A stretch of DNA of 64,000 nt, from assembly GCA_050084985.1 (NCBI GenBank), contig JBITNC010000002.1, positions 23,994,001 through 24,058,000 on the forward strand, read 5' to 3'. The stretch comes from Nageia nagi (lineage: Eukaryota; Pinophyta). Below, one piece after another: positions 57,728 through 64,000 of the stretch. The position numbers were made by a program, and so were the translations under genes. The notes under the pieces are model-generated. The model saw only the letters and a program-made list of their open reading frames with translations. It searched no databases and was not told the DNA's origin. Within the stretch, counting starts at the first letter, position 1, and each line of letters begins with the position of its first letter.

Positions 57728-58202
57728 TTAAGGATTTTAACTATAGACTAAACAACTCTAAACTTCTAAGATCACATGAAAGCTTACAAAACAATCTCAC
57801 AAACATAACTCAAGATGTAAGTGGTTCCTCCAACTAGGAGTACATCCACTAACTAGATCTCACTTCTTAACAAATATGAACTCTTAAAATCCTCCAAAAA
57901 ATTTCTTTTAAACACTATCCTATAGCATAACTTTACTCCACAAATTGTTGTATGATCCAAAGAGGATCCTTCTATTTATAGGCCAAAATTTCTCTTTGGA
58001 TCACCCTTTTACCCTATGTACAAAAACATGACATGCACATCCTTTTACCCAAAGGGCATACTCATGACATGGAGTGTAGGATAAGTTACATTATTATATT
58101 CACTTAAATACCTAAGGTATAAAATGATACCCTTAAGTATTATTGAAATTACATAGAATATTATTGCATAACCTTTACAATAATGCATTATACCTTCCAA
58201 CA
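57728..58202 (-). repeat. 5' LTR of copia element C
   Basis: 475 bp. The palindrome is near 58100-58140. The TATAAATA counterpart lies at about 57970-57980. Confidence 0.92.
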
Positions 58203-58207
58203 CTTTC

Positions 58208-59640
58208 AATAAAGGAATCTTGTGAATTCCCACCAATGCTAAGTCATTTTTCCATGAAATCATCATGAAATTAGATAATTGATGAGGGAAAATTAGCTTA
58301 TTATTTTCCCTAAATTTCTTGAGATCTTTTGTAAGTCTTGAGGACTATATTTTCTTATTCACCTATTCAAGTTGGCATTCTAATTGAGCCCTCCTTTCCT
58401 TAATATCTCTAAAGTATTTCAAGTTCTATGTGTTACTTCTAGTTTTAATAAACTAAAGTCACTTTACAAAATAATATATTATACAACCATAGCTAGTCTT
58501 ACCTTCCAACCACATTATTGGACTAGAGGTATAAAGGTAATATCCCAAATCCACATACTTAGTTGGAATCTAAAAGGAGTATTTCTATGCTTGGTGCTCT
58601 AAATATCTAACTTCACTAGACAATAATCTAACCTAACATTGTTGAGAGTGAATGCTTTTGGAATTGCACCATGGAGAAGGAGCTCTTATTAAATCAAGAA
58701 CCTATTAAAGCATTTTAATATGTAATTTAATCCCTACCTCTAATTGGAGTATGTCATCATTCCATTTATTGCTTTGATATAAATTAAATACATATACCTT
58801 ATGTGATATTGCATTAGATATGAGGTTGCATGTAGTGCTTTAATTCCTCCCACTTTCTCCACAAAATAAAGGGTGGTGTTGAAGTCACCTCCTATGATAA
58901 TCTAAGTTGTAGGATATTCAAAGAAGAGTTGTTGAATATAAATCCATTTCTTCCAATGTGTTGGCTACATATATGTTGATGCATATTAGATTTTAGTTTT
59001 ATTATTTTCCATGGACAAGATACCTAGAATACCCTAACTTCATATACTTGTGTGAACCATAAATTATCTCAAATCCCAAAGGCAAGTGAGACCTCCTAAT
59101 ATACCTTGGATATGGAGAGACTATAATTTTTCCATCAACCTTATTTTCATCATCAGTATGTATATTCCTTCCATTTATTTTTTATTCTCATTAAGGAAAA
59201 CTAACTATGACTTATTTATTTGAATCATCCTTTTAATTTCATTATGTTTGAAGAGACTATTTTCTTTGAGCTGATTAACATTCCATGAAATGAAACTCAT
59301 TAGGAATGAGGGGTAAAGAGGATCCTAAGGATAGTAAACTTACCTTTCACATTAAGATTTCCCCCCTCTATAGCTAACTTATTAGTTGGTTTTTATGTCT
59401 ACCCTTTTGATTAGTGTCTAGTTTCATTTTCATGATTTTCTTATATCTTATACCTTCTAAATCATGGATGGAATCCACTCTAGGATTGAATTTGTAGAAA
59501 ACCATAAAATTTTTGATATGGAGTGAGGGATCCTCACCTTTCCATTGATTTTAAAGATAGTATACCAAGGCTTTGGAGGAATGTAATTTGAGGCAATTTT
59601 GGTGTGACAATTTTTAAGTACCTCATTTTTGGATTTTAGT
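58208..59640 (-). pseudogene. L1-type LINE remnant (endonuclease region), minus strand
   Basis: The minus strand near 59300-59250 reads FISWNVNQLKENSLF, matching the ISWNVRGL start of plant LINE endonucleases. Near 58890-58850 it reads GGDFNTTLYFVEKVGG, the GDFNxxxxxxEKxGG block. Near 58570 it reads TPFRFQLSMW, the PFRFExMW block. Stops and frameshifts are frequent. Copia element C is inserted at its downstream end. I see no RT on the far side of C, so the 3' part is missing. 59400-59640 may be the upstream linker or ORF1 end (PPKPWYTIFKINGK). Confidence 0.78.
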
Positions 59641-60397
59641 GGGGGTTTTTAGGGGTAATTTTTAACCACCCCTTAAATCATAAGGAGGTAGGTAAAAACT
59701 AACCCTTAATGTCAACCAAAAAAATACTAATATTTTATGTAGGGAAATTAGGAGGGCACTTATAATATTTTGAGCTTTTCGAGAAGAACAGATAAGGGGG
59801 TAGAGCACTTAGCTTGTACCATTTCGATCTGAGGGGGTTAGAACACTTGATCTAAGTCAAGGGAGTTGTATAGATAAGATAAAATACCATTACAAAGAGC
59901 ACCTAATAAGTATTCTTCTATGTATCTTGTCAAGAAATTATCATTTTTACCATAATTTTAAATACTTTGGGGAATTATGGGGAGGGGATTTTGCATCAAT
60001 ATGGAGTGGTTGGGTGATGGTGAGTTATTTGCCTAGGGTTTCTTCTAAAGAGGAATTATGTGTATTAGTAGGAATAATGGGGATAGTGTTAGAAAAGTGT
60101 TTGAACTTAGCTTCTTTGGACCAAGATTGAAGAGAGTGGAATATTCTATTTATTATCAAGGGAGTAAAGTGAGGATTATAACCTGCTTTGGATGGCTATT
60201 TTTGCTTTGTGAGTATTTTAGGTCTAGATTCAAAGAAATGGTTGTTGCAAGCTACATGTTGTTACATTTGGTCATTGGTGACTCTTAGTGCATTATAAGT
60301 GAATCATTATACATGCACTATTTAAGCTTCTTGGTTATGCAGGTGACCTACTCCACCATTATCATCCCAAAATCCTCACTTCCTTCATTTCATGATA
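59641..60397. other. Intergenic DNA, nothing recognised
   Basis: Contains two short look-alike blocks (GGGGGTAGAGCACTTAGCTT and GGGGGTTAGAACACTTGATC at 59797-59860). No gene is seen. Confidence 0.45.
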
Positions 60398-60800
60398 GAA
60401 ATCCTCTTAACTCTATGCAATCAAAATCATATATTAATATAGGTAGAAATATAAATATATGTCCATAACACCCCCTCCACCTCCTTTCCTTTTGAAGATA
60501 ATGGTTTCTCATTTTCAAAATAATCATATGATCTCACCACTTACCCACCAAAATTATACAAATATTCCTCTTACTCAACTTTATTCATCATTTATGAAAG
60601 AAATCCTCTTCACTCTCTACAATCAAAATCATATATTAATAAAGGTAGAAATATATGGCCATAAGACCACCTCCACCTCCATCGCTTTGAAGGTGATGGT
60701 CTCTGGTTGCTCACATTTTCACAATGCCCTCCAACTCTTGCAAATCAAGATTGCCAATAATGCCCTTATAGAAGGTAAGCTCCTTAATTCACTCATTAAT
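60398..60800 (+). repeat. ~202-bp imperfect tandem duplication
   Basis: GAAATCCTCTT starts both units (60398 and 60600), followed by AATCAAAATCATATATTAATA, GGTAGAAATAT and CACCTCC blocks. Similarity fades in the second half of the unit. An open frame spanning it (60459-60860) shows no known domain. Confidence 0.7.
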
Positions 60801-60930
60801 TACATTGGAAATGAATTGGTCCATCTACCCATGAGTTCTTACAAAATAATACATGTTTAACTATACAAATAAAATCTACCTTTTTTTTATCCATTACTAT
60901 CATAGGAAGATGGTCACTAGTACATGTTAA

Positions 60931-61170
60931 TCACATAGTATCTAGAACTTGTTTCAACATCACATTCATAAAAGCTCCAATGTCCATGATACAATTATGC
61001 ACTACATAATAATTATCAAAATCATCATACCTTAGTGATATGAAAAATGGATTATAATTCACATCAAGATTTGACATAAATGTATCAATTTTATCAAATA
61101 TTACCAATGTTTTTTCTTTAGAAAATTTAAAAGTATTATAAACTCGATCTCTATATTCAAGAACTATCAT
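60931..61170 (-). pseudogene. Ty3/gypsy protease region (element F)
   Basis: The minus strand reads YNPFFISLRYDDFDNYYVVH and NCIMDIGAFMNVMLKQVL. This matches the plant gypsy block with LHNCMLDSGASxNVMPxxV. The catalytic D-S-G is D-I-G. This protease type is typical of non-chromovirus gypsy elements. It is read downstream of the gag below, on the same strand. Confidence 0.72.
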
Positions 61171-62600
61171 TAGTTATTCAAGATAAATTAGCACTTTATA
61201 TTTAGCAAATTGAACACCCACATCAAATACTAATTTGTTAGGATTCTTGATCTTTTGGATAATTTCTTAATGATGGGATGATTCCTTTTGAGATTTTACT
61301 ATTTCTTTTTGAGGAATGAATTTCTCTTGAATCTGCAACTTTTTTTTAATTTTTTTCACCATCATGGACCTTGGTATTATTGCTATTATTGATAGGATAA
61401 TTGATTTTATTAAGAATAATTATATTTCTTAGGTTAATCCCATTAAATTCATTCATCTAACCTATTATTTTGGTATCAACTTTGTGAAGTATTGTAAGCA
61501 AATTTTTCTTTTTGGTTTATGGATTGCAATCTAATGCAACTTGTTTTGCATTGTGATCAATTTGATCTTGAGAAATCATAACATAATCCTCATATTATCT
61601 TTCTCTCTATTCATCTCTAGCCCCCCATAGCACATTGATTTTTGAATGTTCTTCTTTTCCTTCCCTTTGATCCAACAAATAGTAAGTAAAATATGAGGGA
61701 TTATATGGTTGATTACAAGAGGAATAATAAAATGGATGTTCATTTAGGATATTGGTTGTAGGTAGAGTATTAGGAACAAAATTTATATCCTTATAAGATT
61801 CTCTAGGCTTCAATTCATTATTCCATGGTCTATAAGATTAAGATTAAGAAGAGCTCCTCCAATAATCTTAATCTTAATAACAAACTTTCTCAATGGAGGT
61901 TTGGAATTAAGATTATTGGAGGAGCTCTTCTCCTGTATTATGCTCAGAATGATTATCTTTATCCATTCTTGATAGTTTGTTATTAAAGTTTGAGAGAATT
62001 TTAGATATTTATCTTGATAATTTAAATATGGGATCTTCTTTATTAGGAAAAAAGAATTCAACCTTCCTAAGTCTATTTTTTATTACTAAATATAAAGAGC
62101 CATTATTCACCTTGCTCGCACATATCATTTCTATCTCAATCTCAAGGGTAGTATCCATACATTATTCTAGGTTTTGAGCTCTAAAATATTCAAGTTCATA
62201 TCTTATTTCATAGGGGAGATCTTATTTATAATGGATAATGGATTATACATTTTTAAGTTGAGAATAACCAAGTAATTTATTTCTTAATCTAATGAATTTG
62301 CTATTGAATTAATCAATGGTTTTATTTTCTTTCTTATTGATTATAGACAACTTTGTGACTATAAGTTGTTCATTCTTATTCTTATCATATTTCAAGAGAG
62401 TATCCTCTTATGCATCATATGTTTCTATTCAAGTGATTGAAAATGCATGAAACCATTCTCTAGCATACGTTTCTAGAGTTTGATAAAAAAATATTAAAAT
62501 AAAATTCTCATGTTCTACCTCTAAATGTAGGTCCCCAAAAAGGGCATCTAGGAGATCCCACACCTAGGCCTCTCCCTTTTGGAATACCCATGCTGCATTG
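61171..62600 (-). pseudogene. gag: Ty3/gypsy gag (element F), broken
   Basis: The minus strand from about 62600 reads LDNAAWVFQKGEAWVWDLLD-like sequence. FYQTLETYAREWFHAFSITW, ETYDA, EQLIVTKLSIINKKENKTID and FIRLRNKLLGYSQL follow. These are the successive helices of a Retrotrans_gag capsid domain (A-x-x-W-F-x-x-L, then K-x-x-E-S-x-x-x-F). Stops are frequent. The C-terminal part (62061-61607) is basic and low in complexity and contains a 26-bp inverted repeat. No zinc knuckle was found. Confidence 0.68.
61847..61931. repeat. Perfect 26-bp inverted repeat (hairpin, 33-nt loop)
   Basis: Arms at 61847-61872 and 61906-61931 are perfect reverse complements, centred on GAGCTCCTCCAATAATCTTA. It lies inside the gag remnant of element F. 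Confidence 0.95.
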
Positions 62601-64000
62601 TCTAAAATATTGCTTAAAATATGATTAGATAATGATGATAAAATGAAATAGAGTTAGGAGTAGGAATTTTTCCTTTTTGTGCAACTCCCAAGACTCAAAA
62701 TAACCTACAAATTAAGAGACAAAAGGAGGTTTGTAGATTCTAGGTCCTTGAGATCCTAAAACCAAGCAAAAGTAGCTAGATGTCTAGTAAACCTCCAAGC
62801 CTTGAATCAACAAGGCAATAGAAAATAACAGAATGCCTAATATGCAAGATAACGTCAACTTAAAATGATATAAATAAATATTAAATCCAAATAACCTATT
62901 CTAGCCAAAGTATACAAGAGATTAGCCTAGAAAAATTGATATGAAACCATGGACCAATGTATTAGTAATAAACCCAAATGGATATATGGTTAAATGCCCT
63001 TGAATATGCTCTCAAACCTACAAAAGCACTTAAAACAAAGATTTGTACCATAAAATACAAAATCACAAGAGGAACCCAATATTTTCTAGCAAGATAAAGA
63101 CAGGAATGCCCTTTTTTGTGCCTTTCCATGATTTATGAAATTCAAAATGGAAGGTATGAGGCTATAAAATCCAAGTACACAGTTTGGAGTGTGTAGAAAA
63201 ATAGGAGCTTGTGAATATCCATTAGGCACAATGAATGACTTATTATGAAAATTGATTTTGAATTGAATTTTATATGCAATGATTAGCTGATGGGTCAATT
63301 AAGGTTTAACTTGATTAGTCAAATGGTCCCCTAACCTGTAGGTCGGTTAGGCTTCAGGTTGACTAGGTGGTAACAAAAGGCCAAGTTACCCAATTGACCA
63401 TGCAAACATAGTTGAGATGTGATGAAAGGATGATATGACCATGGTGAGCTGCAAGATGGACTAAATTATCACAAATCTCCCAAGATAGATGAATGAATAA
63501 TTTTTAGGCATTTACACTAAAATATCTAAAGCATGGAGGAAAGCTTTGATATATTCTTCCCCAATTAAAAAAATATTCCCTAGAAATAGAGGTAGATGTT
63601 TGGATTGTTTTTTAGGAAGGTCATGTAATTGGGGCCAAGTAGTCAAATTTAAAGCCTTATTCTTGTTTTATATTTACTTATTTGCAATAATTTGAGCCAT
63701 TAGGATATTTACTATTAAGCTTGGGGATGATATATGAGAAGGATTAGATGGAGATGGAATGGAAGGAGTACTTTGTGCAAATTGATTAGATATGAAATTC
63801 CTTTATTAAGTAAGAAATTTATTCTAGAAAATTTAAAAAAGTACTTGGGGATATTTAAGCTCTTAAAAGAGGGGTTCTCATTTTCTTCTTGTATGATCAA
63901 CTTGTAGGTCCTTCTTTTCTTTGTTTCAAAGTTACTAACACCTTGATAGTGCAAATTTATCTAGATTTGGGTTCTTTTAAGGTAAAAATTAACTAAAAGT
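62601..64000. other. Probable upstream part of element F, nothing recognised
   Basis: AT-rich. It contains open stretches of 70-80 codons on the minus strand (63086-63298, 63715-63954) without known motifs. It would be the leader or 5' end of element F if that element is full length, but no PBS or LTR is visible. Confidence 0.4.

Larger units (their letters stand above)
43696..58202 (-). mobile_element. Ty1/copia retrotransposon C, split by nested sister element B
   Basis: Its 3' LTR (43696-44162) and 5' LTR (57728-58202) are of the A family and are bounded by ATTTC (43691-43695) and CTTTC (58203-58207), a 4-of-5 target duplication. Minus-strand order is PBS, leader, gag, PR, IN, truncated RT, RNase H, PPT. 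Element B sits in gag between 47405 and 54325; sequence on both sides of B joins into one gag reading. C itself landed in LINE2. A 1.36-kb deletion joins integrase to RT. Confidence 0.92.

Noticed and set aside
59797-59870. GGGGGTAGAGCACTT and GGGGGTTAGAACACTT blocks that recall a tRNA D-arm.
   Set aside because: No T-arm or paired acceptor could be fitted. It is better described as a short internal repeat.

Overview
This window is transposon-dominated, AT-rich nuclear DNA of a plant, most likely a seed plant with a large, slowly purged genome. The support is plant Ty1/copia elements primed by initiator tRNA-Met, a chromodomain Ty3/gypsy element with LTRs of about 3 kb, a gag-only LTR element, plant-type L1 LINEs, and no bacterial-style operons. 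I found no intact host gene. Nearly every coding trace is a broken transposon gene, so most 'genes' below are pseudogenes read through several stops or frameshifts.

Layout. 1-463: copia-family LTR on the minus strand, cut by the window edge. 480-2774 and 11643-13200: one minus-strand Ty3/gypsy pol split by copia element A (2775-11637, plus strand, TSD CTATT). 13226-16130: plus-strand LINE. 17615-36913: minus-strand chromovirus E (TSD TCAAG, LTRs about 3 kb). E carries the gag-only element D (23767-29023, plus, TSD CCACC) and a LINE fragment (33376-34591) in its 5' LTR. 36919-43695: unclassified DNA with a foldback-like element that holds a tRNA-like sequence, a lone LTR with PBS, and unidentified minus-strand coding remnants. 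43696-58202: minus-strand copia element C, split in its gag by sister element B (47406-54324, plus strand). 58208-59640: minus-strand LINE into which C inserted. 60931-62600: minus-strand Ty3/gypsy gag-protease remnant running towards the right edge.

Relative ages follow from the nesting: LINE2 before C before B; gypsy H before A; chromovirus E before D and before its LINE insertion. Elements A, B and C belong to one copia family (LTR about 475-500 bp, long leader of about 2-3 kb, gag-PR-IN-RT-RNaseH order). This allows comparison: C has an in-frame 1.36-kb deletion fusing integrase to RT, B has lost about 0.5 kb of RT, and all three lack the second cysteine of the Gag zinc knuckle. None can make a full set of proteins.

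I did not find a convincing new biological system. The most worthwhile leads are the gag-only element D with its repeated TGACG-type LTR motifs and CpG decay, the head-to-head B/C inverted repeat as a possible double-stranded RNA source, and the foldback element containing a tRNA-like sequence. All boundaries without a stated TSD are approximate, because they were read by eye.
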